From Paulinella micropora (taxonomy: Eukaryota > Cercozoa > Imbricatea > Euglyphida), in contig BJOX01000107.1 of assembly GCA_009731375.1 (NCBI GenBank), positions 666,508 through 730,507 on the forward strand: a DNA stretch of 64,000 nucleotides, in the 5' to 3' direction. How positions within the stretch are numbered: position 1 is the stretch's first letter; each line of letters starts with the position of its first letter. The notes beneath the pieces were generated by a model, which worked only from the letters and a program-made list of their open reading frames with translations, was not told where the DNA came from and made no database searches. Below, piece by piece: positions 12,716 to 24,533 of the stretch. Both the position numbers and the translations under genes were made by a program.

Positions 12716-12998
12716 CAGCTGTCGATGTTCCTTGCTTGGGTTAATTCAGCCTGCTGAGCATGACAAGCACAGATAATTACTTGAAAACACTTCAAATACA
12801 TGCATAAATGATGTTTCGTTTGAGGCTGGATGGCGGCAGGCTCACCAGGTTCTCTCCCGGCAGACTTAGTTCACGGCGTTCACGGCGTTCGCGGCGGGCT
12901 GGGTATCTACGACTCAGAAACTTTCTGCACAACCCGCAGGCCTGCTCTTCTCAACAATAAACGTGGATCCGGTTTGTTTTAGCGTTTTAGACCTACAT
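12716..12998. repeat. Direct repeat copy 1 (about 280 bp)
   Basis: Nearly the same sequence recurs at 13463-13740, from GCAGCTGTCGATG to TTTTAGCG(A/T)TTTAGACCTAC. The copies differ by a handful of substitutions and small indels. They flank a block with telomere-type repeats. Confidence 0.9.
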
Positions 12999-13069
12999 CA
13001 ATGGCTTCTGCTTAATCGACCGCAGCTTGGCATACGTTCAGCCATCCCTTCTTCATTCACGGCGGTTGC

Positions 13070-13420
13070 GGCAGCTGTCGATGTGTTCCTTGCTTGGGTT
13101 AAGTGACCGGGACATCTTTCCTCCTCGCCCTCTGCCGGCAGTTTCTGCAGTGAGCCGGTGTTGGGGAGCTGAAGAAGGCAGCTGGTCGCCCGACCCGTCC
13201 TCGAATGCCGAGCCCAGCAAGCCGAGCGTTGGTTCACACGGCCTAACCCTAACCCTAACCCTAACCCTAATAATCCTAACCCTGCAACCCGCTGTTTTTT
13301 CTGTCTGGTACACTGGCAGGACCCGGCTGGGGCGGCCCAAACACACTGCTTTGAGTCCAAAAGGCGACAGACAGCGAGCCGAGCCGCCCCGGCATAGCCC
13401 GGCAGCCTGGCGGGGTGCTG

Positions 13421-13451
<31 letters not shown>

Positions 13452-13462
13452 TGCCTTGAGAG
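13070..13462. repeat. Telomere-type repeat mosaic, copy 1
   Basis: Contains CCCTAA arrays at 13242-13280 and 13421-13450 within unique-looking GC-rich DNA (GACCGGGACATCTTTCC through GGCATAGCCCGGCAGCCTGG). The same unit recurs at 26226-26572. CCCTAA is the complement of TTAGGG-type telomere repeat, so the block looks like a dispersed subtelomeric or telomere-derived repeat and not a chromosome end. Confidence 0.8.
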
Positions 13463-13740
13463 CGGCAGCTGTCGATGTGTTCCTTGCTTGGGTTAATTCA
13501 GCCTGCTGAGCATGACAAGCACAGATAATTACTTGAAGAAATTTCAAATACATGCATAAATGATGTTTCGTTTGAGGCTGGATGGCGGCAGGCTCACCAG
13601 GTTCTCTCCCTGCATACTTAGTTCACGGCGGTCGCGGCGGGCTGGGTATCTACGACTCAGAAACTTTCTGCATAACCCGCAGGCCTGCTCTTCTAAAGAA
13701 CAAACTTGGATCCGGTTTGTTTTAGCGATTTAGACCTACA
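13463..13740. repeat. Direct repeat copy 2 (about 280 bp)
   Basis: Second copy of the 12716-12998 sequence. A 33-bp piece ending CTTGCTTGGGTTAA also occurs at about 13070-13103, so the telomere-type block is itself bounded by a short duplication, as expected if it inserted into a copy of this repeat. Confidence 0.85.
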
Positions 13741-14161
13741 GTATGCAATTTTGTCACAAAAACTTTAACGCCGCGCATCCAAGACATACATTTTTATTGC
13801 ATCTTTGCACGTGTTACCTACTTTTGGTGTGCTTCATAATTCTTTAAAAGTAATATTAAAAACTTCTTAAATCCAATAATATCAAGACTGCATCCGTCAA
13901 GCCGGAGTGAGCCTGAAGGAGAGGCTAGATAGATTATTTCACTAGCACTGAATTTCCAATTGCAAGAAGGAAGCTAAGACTTGTTGCGTAATCTTTATTA
14001 AACACAAGTTTCCCATATTGATTTCGAACCACAAGAAATATATACATATGTTTTTTATTTCAGTACTCATCGCTGGTAAATTTTAAGCGGAATAACATTA
14101 TAGTGAGACTCATGGTGGCGGCAGTTACTTATAGGATGGTGATCCCAAACTTGAATATCAT

Positions 14162-14372
14162 TCATTCATCGCCCTCGCTCTTATCGTCGCTCTCGCTCTC
14201 ACTGCCTTGTTGAACCCAACCTGCATCTTCACCCTTGGATGGTTGCTCTTCTTGGTCCAGTCCAAAGTAAGTCTTCTCCGAGCGGGTGCTCCGGGAAGAT
14301 CTCCGCAAAGACGACGATGCGAACGCAGGCGCAGGTGTCGGTTGCTGCGCGCTTGCCATGGTCAACTCCATT
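14162..14372 (-). CDS. Terminal exon candidate with acidic tail
   Basis: Begins after the acceptor TTTTCAG at 14373 and encodes about 69 residues: a basic/Ser-rich part (SSSLRRSSRSTRSEKTYFGL) and a strongly acidic end (SESESDDKSEGDE, stop). It probably belongs to the same minus-strand gene as the upstream segments to about 19.1 kb. Such basic-then-acidic low-complexity ends are common in nuclear proteins, but no function is claimed. Confidence 0.4.
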
Positions 14373-14574
14373 CTGAAAAGGTATGTATATAAATGAATGT
14401 ATGTGTGAATGTATGTATTGATGTATATATGTATGTATAAACATATTAATATTAATGTATTAATGATTTAATGTATGTATTAATTTATCAATGTCTTTAT
14501 TGACAGATACGTAGTAAATGATGACCCTGATGCAAGGTTTTCTGCAGACTGCAGCAAGAGATTTGCTTAGTAAC

Positions 14575-15425
14575 CCCTGAGCCTGCTTGCGTTTTTTTTC
14601 TGCCACCGGTACTAAGACGCATGCGTTTCTGACTGAGTCTGGCAGCTGCAGGCTCACCCGGCGAGGACCCTGCCGCGCCTGCGGCAGCTGCAGACACGTT
14701 CGGTGAATTAGCGGACACTGGCGCGATCTCTGCAGGTGCCGCCAGCGCCGCAATAGCACGTTTCCGAGGGACAACTGCAGACACACCTGGCGAGGACCCT
14801 ACCACGACTATGTCAGCTGCAAGCACACTTGACGAGGATGATGCAACAATCGCCGTGCATGTTGCAGGTGCCGGCTCAGAAGAAGCAATTTCCCCAGGAA
14901 CAGCTTGAGGAACATCTAAAATAGGCTTTGCCGCGACCATAGCAGCTGCAGGTACACTTGACGAGGGACCTGCCGCGAACGCCGCCGCAAGCGCTGCAGG
15001 CGCTGGCGCAGCACAAGCTCCATTCACTTCATCCGAGGATGTGGAGGCAGAGGCAGGCAATGGACGTTGACCATCATTCCAAGCATTGATGAGATTTTGT
15101 GCGAGCGCAGACTTGGGCCCACTTTTAAACAGTCCGAGTTGATTGCATCATGCTTTCAGTTCTGCTGCCGAGCAGGCGGCAGTCAGTATTTCGACAGTTG
15201 GTGGTTCCGGGCCATCGAGTAGCTGCTGCGGAGTCACATGGGGCTTGCGGGGCTTTCGCGCTCTTTGTTTTTGCCTGCGTATCTCCCTGACGTTGATAGT
15301 AGTCGCACTTCGCGCAAGCTCAAACTGTTGTTGCAGTCGAATAAAATTTGCATACCTTCTGGAAACGTTCCCCCCGACCCCTCCTTGCCAGGCATCGCAA
15401 CCACTCGCATGGTCGGATGGAGGAT
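14575..15425 (-). pseudogene. SAP-domain exon broken by an in-frame TGA
   Basis: After the acceptor GTCAG (15428-15426) the minus strand reads SDHASGCDAWQGGVGG and a basic helix (REIRRQKQRARKPRKP). It then reads PTVEILTAACSAAELKA, stop (TGA, 15148-15150), CNQLGLFKSGPKSALAQNLI. Read across the TGA, this matches the SAP fold pattern (helix, Leu-x-x-Trp-Cys, Gly-Leu, Ser-Gly-x-Lys-x-x-Leu, Leu-Ile), with the stop where Trp is common. The frame continues open into a long Ala/Pro/Ser-rich segment to about 14575. SAP domains bind DNA, typically AT-rich scaffold regions. The TGA suggests a nonsense mutation (TGG to TGA) or, less likely, readthrough. Upstream exons probably lie at 15.9-19.1 kb. Confidence 0.5.
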
Positions 15426-15867
15426 CTGACAGAAGTCAAGAGCTGCGAGCGCTTGCGGCACCTCCCGCGATATTCTCGGAAATCCCAAAGAGTAGCTACA
15501 TTATTAGTACAGATGCAATAATTCAAATTCGCGATTGATTTTACTACTATACAGAGCCGCAGATCATGATTCTTCTTGGTATAGTACAGCTGCAGATCGC
15601 TAGATTACCTTTTCATGGAATCTCTCGAAGCTCTGCCTCTGACCTTCCCTTTCCCCCCCCCCCCCCCTCCAAATTCTCAATGATTATGTACCTTCAGACG
15701 CCAGTGGGTGCTCACGGGCAATTGCTACTCCTGGCTCGAAAACCTTGTTCCCCTTGGAATCCAGGTACCAGTACTTACAAATGCATGTAGGTATAGAAGC
15801 CCTAGGGATAACGCATTCTATTGACTAATGATGATCAAATAAATACACTAAGGCTAAGCTAACTAAT

Positions 15868-16120
15868 GAACCTAATTGAACAGACTTTCTTAACGCCCTG
15901 GCCGATTCTGTTGTCAGCCGGCTTTGAAGTTGCGATGCCCAGAACGGGTTCCTTAGTTGTGTCGTTAAAGTCTCTCACCGTGAATTGTTCGGGGACTGTA
16001 GCCACGTGGGTTTTCGGCCGCTGTCGAAAGAGGTCTGCAAATTCAGAAGCTTGGTAGAAAGCAAGTCGCCTGGTGGCTTCCTGTCACCACGCCTGCTTCT
16101 TGACGAGGTTGATATGCCAA
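15868..16120 (-). pseudogene. Exon-like segment of the 14-19 kb gene, one TGA
   Basis: The minus strand encodes DWHINLVKKQAW, stop, then QEATRRLAFYQASEFADLFR and KTHVATVPEQFTVRDFND. The sequence is strongly protein-like on both sides of a TGA where a Trp codon would fit. It ends near a possible donor GGC|GTTAAG. No family was recognised. Together with the TGA in the SAP segment it suggests the gene is decaying. Confidence 0.45.
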
Positions 16121-16189
16121 TCTGCTCATAACAGCATTCCATGGACAATGCATGACAGCAATTTCAGTGAATCCAACCATCCCTCAACC

Positions 16190-16421
16190 CATCCATCCAT
16201 CTATCAATCCATCCATGTATAAAACGAAGGCGTTCAAGGGATGTATGAAAAGGGCACCTGCTGGGCCATCACCATGGCAAGGGGGATAAGTTGCAGTTTC
16301 GAACTCAAAATTTGTTTCTCCAAATGTGTCTTGCAGCCACTTCCTGATGCCCGACCAGAAATTGATGTGGCCGTAGGATTTGACGTTGGCTCCTTTGTCA
16401 CCCGTTTGCAGGACAACATGC
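16190..16421 (-). CDS. Exon-like segment of the 14-19 kb gene
   Basis: After the acceptor TTTTTCTATAG the minus strand reads TGDKGANVKSYGHINFWSGI and RKWLQDTFGETNFEFETATY. The base composition and conserved-looking aromatic/charged pattern support coding. The end is unclear (stop near 16184). Function unknown. Confidence 0.4.
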
Positions 16422-16879
16422 CTATAGAAAAATACGGTATTACGCTGTACTTGCTCTGTCAATCTGTATCTGCCTTGCAATGCGGCGGCTGGGGAACCAT
16501 CGGGTATGTATCTGAAACTCTGTGAACATCTGCTCCCAGCACCATGCAGTTGTTGCGGCCGTCATGGATCCTAGAAGTGTAATACGCGATATTATGTAAT
16601 ATTGTCATAATGTGTGAATGTAGAACAAATGTATGATCATATTAGTATTGCTATATATGTGTGTTATGTTGTTTGTACCCTTTCCAAAGAAAAAAAAAGC
16701 TTCTCGTGTTGGTATATTATCCCATCTCTGCATAGAAAATTGAAACTATGCAGAAGACGTAGAATTTTTCTCACTGTATGAATAAAGACCGCCGTAGTCG
16801 TGTACCTACATGTACGATTGTATGCATGTGTGCATGTATGTAAATGTATGTGACATTGTATGTATGTAGTCAACACAGT

Positions 16880-17084
16880 GACTGTACCATGAGACATTCA
16901 TCTTGGTGCATTTCCCGCTGGTAGTTGGCGATGTAGGGCTTCATGATGGCTTGCAGCCCCTTGTGTCGCTCGTAGTCTTGCAAAGCCCTCCTGTTTGCAT
17001 CGACTTTTTGTCCAGCGCCGCCAACCCTGCTGTATTTTCATCCTTTGCAAGCTGGATTTTTTCCTGCTTCCATGCCTCAACCTT

Positions 17085-17100
<16 letters not shown>
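16880..17100 (-). CDS. Helical exon-like segment with a frame change
   Basis: The minus strand reads [20 protein letters not shown] and then, one frame over, [20 protein letters not shown] and [17 protein letters not shown] before a GTACAG donor-like site. Both parts are charged and helix-prone. The frame change lies near 17005. The upstream part is also present in a second, duplicated copy at about 17220-17285. Confidence 0.35.
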
Positions 17101-17141
<41 letters not shown>

Positions 17142-17440
17142 CAAATTTTGCCGCGACCGCCGCGACCGCCGTGACTGTGCCAATATATCGCGGCATGTAC
17201 GTAAATTACATGTGCGCCGCCAACCCTGCTGTATTTCCATCCTTTCCAAGCTGGTTTGTATCCTGCTACCATGCCTCAACCTTTATGTATATATATATAT
17301 GTATATATATGTATATATATATGTATATATATATGTATATATATGTATATATATGCCCGCGGCAAATTTTGCCGCGACCGCCGCGACCGCCGCAAGCGCC
17401 GCGAATGTGCCAATATATCGCGGCATGTACGTAAATTACA
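17026..17440. repeat. About 195-220 bp tandem duplication with (TA)n
   Basis: GCCGCCAACCCTGCTGTATTT...ATGCCTCAACCTTTA(T/C) occurs at about 17020 and again at about 17216. Each copy is followed by a TA-rich microsatellite (17087-17139, 17283-17353) and a GCCGCGACC-rich stretch ending GCGGCATGTACGTAAATTAC. A third TA tract lies at 17511-17581. Confidence 0.85.
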
Positions 17441-17505
17441 TGTGTGCGGTATGTAGACGACGCTCTCGGCGCTCGTAGCGGTCGCTGCAAAAATTTGCCG
17501 CGTGC

Positions 17506-17573
<68 letters not shown>

Positions 17574-17635
17574 GTATATTTATATAATATCGCATGCATG
17601 TATAATGTATATTTATGCATTTATTATAAATGACC

Positions 17636-17853
17636 TCAGCCGCAATCTCGGCACCAATGATACATGGTTCGCAGTACTTGGGGTGTCGCTGGATTTGCCA
17701 AATCATGAGGCTTTTCGCCTTGATGATTCCCAGGATCTGCAAAAAACCTTCATAGCTTCGGCGGGTGAACTTTGGGAGCGTGGACTCTGCGGCTATGTAC
17801 TCCGCAGATCTCTCTTCCGTCATAGTTGTGGGTGCCTCCAGTTTTTCGATCAT
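17636..17853 (-). CDS. Exon-like segment, [15 protein letters not shown] protein
   Basis: The minus strand encodes about 70 residues beginning [20 protein letters not shown]. It continues [20 protein letters not shown] and [19 protein letters not shown], with a likely donor near GCTGAGGTCATT. It looks genuinely coding and lies in line with the other minus-strand segments from 19.1 to 14.2 kb. Not recognised. Confidence 0.45.
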
Positions 17854-17869
17854 TTCCTAATACACATTC

Positions 17870-18060
17870 AACACACATACATACATACATACATACATAC
17901 ATACATTTGCATGCATGCACGCATACAATGATACATACATATTGCAAACATGCATACATATATACAGCCATACATGCTACATATATACATGCTATATACA
18001 TATGCATACATGAATACATAGTATTACATACATACATACATATGCATAGTATTACATGCA
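17870..18060. repeat. (CATA)n and related ACAT repeats
   Basis: Tetranucleotide array and degenerate flanks. The same family recurs at 21910-22230, 22325-22405 and 23508-23740, always between exon-like pieces. Confidence 0.9.
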
Positions 18061-18214
18061 CGTATTCCTTTTGACTTGGGTACTGCTTGCGCCAGCTCAT
18101 AAAAAGCACCAAGTTTTTCTGCATGATGCTGAGCCTCTTGCATTGTTTGAATTTGTCATTGTATTCTGACACTCGCTCTTCGTGCTTCGAGGATATCCTG
18201 AATAACCCAAACGC

Positions 18215-18250
<36 letters not shown>

Positions 18251-18883
18251 ACATCAAATATTGCACATATCTAATGAATGAATGCGGTCTATGCATTCAA
18301 CCATGCAATAATTCATAATTGGAAGCTTGCTGATGCACAATTCAGCGTTTGCGATGCATGTGGCATTTTGCGGAATCATCCGCCGTGAATCTATGCATCC
18401 ATGCAGAAACAGGTTCCTGTGCAAGACACCGAGGATAATGCTGTGTTCCCAATACCGATACCGTAGGTAGAATACAACCTTCCCTTCTGAAATGTAGCGA
18501 TAGTTGGACTAAGCTCCAGATCTGCTTTCCAGTAAAGTCTCCAAAGTATCTGAGTAGGCAGCCACCTCTTCAATGCTGATGTTGCATTTGGGGACTTTGG
18601 ATGCCGCCAGCTGCCTTGGCAGTTGAAACATCTCCAGCGAAGCTGCTAGTTGCTAGAAAAGAAAGCAAACAAAAAGGAAAATTTGGCACGCTGCATATAA
18701 TTGCAGCCACTGACATCACGAAGTGCACAGAGCAAGTTCAAACAGTATCAACGTAGAATGATGCACAACGTTTTTTTTGTAGACTTGTGGTAGCCCCAGA
18801 GCGGTTTCACACCAACCTGTGTGCAGGCCCCAACATAGATATGCAATTATTACTTTTCCCATCGTGTTCTTCTCTTGTATGCG

Positions 18884-19144
18884 TTAAGACAAAAGCAATC
18901 TGACGTTGTAAACCAGTCGCTGCTCATTCTTCCTCGAATCACCAGACTTCAATTCGCTACTGGCTTTCAGCTCCTGGGAAACTTCCAAGACTCTGGCAGC
19001 GTCGCCATCTCTTTGTGCGCTGCTATTGCCAGAAGCAGGGCTCTGTTGTTCCAATGTGTCAGCCCTTTCTCCTTTACTCTTGGACTCGCGTCCAAGGTTT
19101 GTTGCGGCAGGTTCTTTTGCCGAAGTATTCGATGACGCAGACAT
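18884..19144 (-). CDS. Possible first exon of the 14-19 kb gene
   Basis: An 86-codon frame starting with ATG at 19144, Ser/Ala/Glu/Lys-rich (GRESKSKGERADTLEQQSPA), followed downstream by further protein-like minus-strand pieces (18640-18500 and about 18180-18060, the latter reading SEYNDKFKQCKRLSIMQKNL). The exon boundaries here are uncertain and the middle pieces contain stops. Confidence 0.3.
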   Translation of the reverse strand: MSASSNTSAKEPAATNLGRESKSKGERADTLEQQSPASGNSSAQRDGDAARVLEVSQELKASSELKSGDSRKNEQRLVYNVRLLLS

Positions 19145-19839
19145 GTTGGCTCGTGATAATGCTGTTTGTACGCTCGCGGAAGCAGAATTGCAGTAGAAAT
19201 GAGTTTGAAAGCAGCTTTTAAGAAGTAGTAGCTTGCAAAACTCAGATCAACTTTGGCTCCCTGTCGGTGAAGGTACTTGGCTCGTGACGTTTTTCAAAAT
19301 TAGCAATGGTTTCTGCAGATTTTCAGTCAGGCCAATCGACAGGGCCCATGGCGGAGAGCTCTCCAATGCTAAACATCCCTAAAAACAAAACCATCAACAC
19401 TCTTTGCAAACTTGGTTTGATCTACGCGTCTTTCTATGTTTTTTTTCTTTGTTATCATCTTGGTTTGTCTGCGTACTGATTGTCTAATTTTGTGGAAGAA
19501 GTAAAAAGAAGAAAAAAACCACTCAAAGTACTCAAATGTCCCTTTTTGCTTTCTGCATGCATGTCAAGAATCACGTACATACTTTCGCATATTATGGCAT
19601 ATCATCATCTCTATTTCATACTTAAACGCAGTTGTAGCTTGTCAAAAGTTCACAAAAAAAAAGTCAGCGTCTAGGTGTATTTGCTAGTTTAGTCACGCTT
19701 CAGTATGTATGCACGTAATTCGGCTAATTATTTGTACATGTTACGTATTTATATGTATGTCTAAACATATGTATGTGTATGTGTGCATGTTTGTGTCTGT
19801 TTTAGGTGAGTAAGTGTGCGGCTCAGCTCGCGTCGGTGC

Positions 19840-19860
19840 CAGGGGTGTGTGCGTGCGTGC

Positions 19861-19903
<43 letters not shown>

Positions 19904-19993
19904 TTTATGTGTGTGTGTGTATGTGTGTGTGTGTGTGTGTATGTCTCTCTCTCTCTCTCTCTGTCTCTCTCTGTCTCTCTCTGTCTCTCTCTG

Positions 19994-20050
<57 letters not shown>

Positions 20051-20216
20051 TTCTCTCTCTCTCTCTCTCTCTCTCTCATCTCTCATCTCTCTCTCTCTCA
20101 TCTCTCTCATCTCTCTCTCTCATCTCTCTCTCTCATCTCTCTCTCTCTCTCCTCTCTCTCCTCTCTCTTCTCTTCTCTTCTCTCTTCTTCTTCTTCTTGT
20201 TCTTCTTCTTCTTCTT

Positions 20217-20247
<31 letters not shown>

Positions 20248-20338
20248 GTCTTCTTCTTTTTCTTCTTCTTCTTCTTCTTTTCTTCTTTTTCTTCTTATTC
20301 TTCTTCTTCTTCTTCTTCGTCTTTTTCTTCTTCTTCTT

Positions 20339-20395
<57 letters not shown>

Positions 20396-20432
20396 CTTCT
20401 TCGTCGTCGTCGTCGTCGTCGTCGTCTTTTTA
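19840..20432. repeat. Compound microsatellite GT/CT/TTC/ACT/GTC
   Basis: Successive arrays: GT (about 19866-19940), CT (19943-20178), TTC (20180-20340), ACT (20338-20367), TTC, then GTC (20401-20425). Long frames through it are compositional artefacts. Confidence 0.95.
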
Positions 20433-20459
20433 TCCTCCTCTTTTTCCTCTAGAGCCAGC

Positions 20460-20613
20460 TAAGGCCGCCGCAAAGGGCGCGGCTCCTCCTGTTCTTCCTC
20501 CATGGCCACCTGTGGCCGCCGCAACGCCCGCCGCGACGTCCGCCGCCGCAGCGGGCATCGTTATGGGCGTCGCGGTGGGCGTCGCGGCGAACGTCGCGGC
20601 GGCGGAGTCCGAC

Positions 20614-20625
<12 letters not shown>
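20460..20625. repeat. GC-rich GCCGCGAC motif island
   Basis: Dense CGCCGCGAC-like units between microsatellites, running into (GA)n at 20618 and a gap. The same motif family appears at 17145-17400, 21425-21485, 22520-22680, 24050-24240 and 27480-27515. Confidence 0.6.
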
Positions 20626-20669
<44 letters not shown>

Positions 20670-21047
20670 NNNNNNNNNNNNNNNNNNNNNNNNNNNNNNN
20701 NNNNNNNNNNNNNNNNNNNNNNNNNNNNNNNNNNNNNNNNNNNNNNNNNNNNNNNNNNNNNNNNNNNNNNNNNNNNNNNNNNNNNNNNNNNNNNNNNNNN
20801 NNNNNNNNNNNNNNNNNNNNNNNNNNNNNNNNNNNNNNNNNNNNNNNNNNNNNNNNNNNNNNNNNNNNNNNNNNNNNNNNNNNNNNNNNNNNNNNNNNNN
20901 NNNNNNNNNNNNNNNNNNNNNNNNNNNNNNNNNNNNNNNNNNNNNNNNNNNNNNNNNNNNNNNNNNNNNNNNNNNNNNNNNNNNNNNNNNNNNNNNNNNN
21001 NNNNNNNNNNNNNNNNNNNNNNNNNNNNNNNNNNNNNNNNNNNNNNN
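20670..21047. other. Assembly gap between microsatellites
   Basis: N run between (GA)n and (GAA)n. The true repeat length is unknown. Confidence 0.99.
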
Positions 21048-21063
21048 GAAGAAGAAGAAGAAG

Positions 21064-21161
<98 letters not shown>

Positions 21162-21311
21162 ATAGAAGAAGAAGAAGAAGAAGAAGAAGAAGAAGAAGAA
21201 GAAGAAGAAGAAGAAGAAGAAGAAGAAGAAGAAGAAGAAGAAGAAGAAGAAGAAGAAGACTTGAACTCTCTCTCTCTCTCTCTCTTCTCACTCTCTCTCT
21301 CTCTCTTCTCT

Positions 21312-21357
<46 letters not shown>

Positions 21358-21386
21358 TCCCTCTCTCTCCTCTCTCTCTCTCTCCC

Positions 21387-21424
<38 letters not shown>
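21048..21424. repeat. Compound microsatellite GAA/GTA/GAA/CT
   Basis: GAA (21048-21092), GTA (21093-21160), GAA (21164-21260), then a CT-rich array with CTCC interruptions (21268-21424). Confidence 0.95.
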
Positions 21425-21730
21425 GCGTGTCCGCCGCGACGCCCGCCGCGACGCCCACCGGGATGGCGGACGTCGCGGCGGCCTCAGGTGGCCATCCACT
21501 GAACGACTTTAATAATTGAAGAACGCTTGCTTTTCGTAGAGCTGAAAAGGAAGCATGTAAGAAGGCGAACATGAGTAAGTGTTTGCGTAGTTGAAAAAAC
21601 TTGAACGAGAAAACCCTGCCTCTACGTGGGCCGTAACCTTCGCGGCCCATAAATATCTGACTTGAAGGAGAACAATATTTTGCGAGCCTGGCCCGGGACT
21701 CGTGTTCTTCCGGAGAAAAAAAAAAAAAAA

Positions 21731-21740
21731 NNNNNNNNNN
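21731..21740. other. 10-N assembly gap after poly-A
   Basis: Exactly ten N after about 15 A. Here the flanks are not duplicated. Confidence 0.95.
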
Positions 21741-21914
21741 TATGGGGGACTGTTAAAAGCGTTTGCCTAAAAAGGACTCGGAATTGCTGGGAAGCTGTTT
21801 CAGTGTTTATTGTTTTACGCACTGTGACAATAGTACTGTGTAATATTATTTAATAACCAAATGTTTAATCAGAAAACATGAAAGATCAAAGGACCGATCG
21901 TTCATATTATATGC

Positions 21915-21945
<31 letters not shown>

Positions 21946-22361
21946 TGTATGTATTTAAGTATGTATGGTATAGTTCAATATAGTATATATGGTACTAGTG
22001 TCGACGTCTGGTATTAGAATAGTAATATTATATGTTTGTATGTATATATGTACGTATTTATGCATGGCTAGTATGTATGTAATATTGTATGTGAATGATG
22101 AATGTATGTATGTATGTATGTATAGTTATTAGTATGTATGTATGACCATAATTTATGTATGCAATGTAGATGATACATATGTAACACTATCTATGTAAGT
22201 TACGTATGTATGTATGTAAAAATTGTATGTGGTGTTAGGAGGACGACGGCGATTCGGACATGCCCTGCCTCCTGAGCTCAGAGTACGAATCGAGCGACTG
22301 AGGCTGCGTCCAGCTACGACGAGGTTGCATTACATACATACATAGCATTACATACATAGTA

Positions 22362-22392
<31 letters not shown>

Positions 22393-22783
22393 CATACATA
22401 ATATATATACCATTATTACCAATACTATGCTCACTTTTCCTACTTACGCACCCGCCTAGCCACACACTTACTTTCCAGGCAGTGCAGAGGGAGCGCTATG
22501 ACGATGACGGTATCGGCAACCATCGCCGCCGTCGCGGCCGTGGTCACGATGGCGCCGGCAATGGCGGTGATGGTGTCGGCAAGCGTTGCCGTCGTCGCGG
22601 CAACCGTGGCGGCGGTCGCCGCAAGCGTGGCGGCGGTCGCGGCAAGCGTGGCGGCGGTGAATGCGGTGACCAGGGCGTTGGTGGCGATGGCAGTGGCAGT
22701 CGCGCCGATCTCCAATTTGTTGCTGTAGCGGCAGCAGTTGCGACGGCGACGGCAGCAAAGCCCATAAAGGAGGTGGACGGGGG

Positions 22784-24502
22784 GTGGAAGGAGGAGGAGG
22801 AAATGAAGGGTGGTCTAGAGGGACAAGAGCAGGCGAACGATTTAAAGGAATCAGCAAGCATGGAGGCGGGGGACTCCGGGAGGTGCAGGCGATGAAGGTG
22901 GAGAAGGAGGTGGAGAAGGAGGAGACAAAGCAGGACAAGGAGAGGGAGCAGGAAAAGGAGCAGGAGAAGGAGAAGGAAAAGGAGCAGGAAAAGGAGCAGG
23001 AAAAGGAGCAGGAAAAGGAGCAGAAGAAGGAGCAGAAGAAGGAGCAGAAGAAGGAGCAGAAGAAGGAGCAGGAAGAGCAGAAGGAGGAGAAGGAGCAGGA
23101 GAAGGAGCAGGAAGAGCAGAAGGAGGAGTTAGAGCAGGTAGAGCAGGTAGAGCAGGTAGAGCAGGTAGAGCAGGTAGAGGAGTTGGGAAAGGAGGAAGAG
23201 GTGGAGAAGAAGGAGGAGGTGAAGAAGAAGGAGGAGGAGGTGGAGAAGGAGGAGGAGGAGGACGAGGAGGAGGAGGAGGAGCAGAAGGAGGAGGAGGAGG
23301 AGGAGGAGGAGGTGAAGGAGGTGGAGGAGGTGGAGGAGGAGGAGGGGGAGGAGGGGGAGGAGGCTGAGAAGGAGGCGGAGGAGTTGAGGGAGGATGAGGT
23401 GGACGAGGTGAACGAGATAAAGGAGGAGGAGGAGGAGGAGGAGGAAGAGCACATTCTTCCCCGCTACCGAGAGGTCGTCCATTCGTTTTTCAGATCCCAA
23501 CAGGTAAAATACATACATACATACATACATACATACATACATACATACGTGTACTTACATACATACATACATACATTATTACGTACGTACGTACATATAT
23601 ACATACACGTACATACATACATACATACACATACATACATACACATACGTACACATACATGCATACCTACATGCATACCTACATGCATACCTACATGCAT
23701 CATTGCAATTATATACATGCATACATACATACATACAACTTAGACTGGTAAACTCAATCTCTTCGAAATTTCCTGGCGCCAGTGGATGCTGGTAGACATG
23801 GGCGGCTTTCAAGAATATATGATTATTGCAGGGTACGTTTTCCCTCTCTCTCTCTTCCCCAGATATATATATATATATACATATATATATAGAGAGAGAG
23901 AGAGAGAATCAATAATGTTGTCTTGCTGTGCAGGCCTTGCCTACCTCTCAACCTCCCCTCCCCCCGCCGCGAGCGCCGCGAATATGCCGCGAGCACTGAG
24001 TGTCGTGTACATACCGCAAGTATGCAAATAATATATATTATATATATGCCGCGAGCGCCGCAAATATGCCGCGAGCGCCGCGAATATGCCGCGAGCGCCG
24101 CGAATATGCCGCGAGCACTGAGAGTGTCGTGTACAGAAACGCTTAAAGTGTCATCTGCTTTAGCACACATTTGTAATTTATGTATATGCAGCGAGCGCCG
24201 CGAACATGCCGTGAGCGCCGCGAGTGTTGCGAGTGTCGTCAACATACCACAACTATATATATGTATATATATATAATGAACATGTATGTTACAGATATTA
24301 GGTACAAAGCAGCGCCAGCCCACCGAGCGCCAGCCCACAGAGCGCCAGCCAAGCGAGCGCCGACCAAAATGCAGCGCGCGCCAAACCCGAACGTGTAGAG
24401 GACGCTGTCCTAGGCTTGTTCCCAAGTCCTGCACGTCAATCCCAACAGCAGCAGGCAGTGAATCTGCTTCAGAGCTTAGCAGCACAGGTACAGATAAAGT
24501 AA

Positions 24503-24533
<31 letters not shown>

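Noticed and set aside
13242-13450. True chromosome end
   Set aside because: The CCCTAA arrays are short, interrupted and flanked on both sides by long non-telomeric sequence.
19806-21512. Several long frames of 200-430 codons
   Set aside because: Translated CT, TTC, GAA and GTA microsatellites and Ns.
23129-23542. Leu-rich minus-strand protein opposite the Glu/Lys exon
   Set aside because: Shadow of the plus-strand GAG/AAG codons; no splice support.
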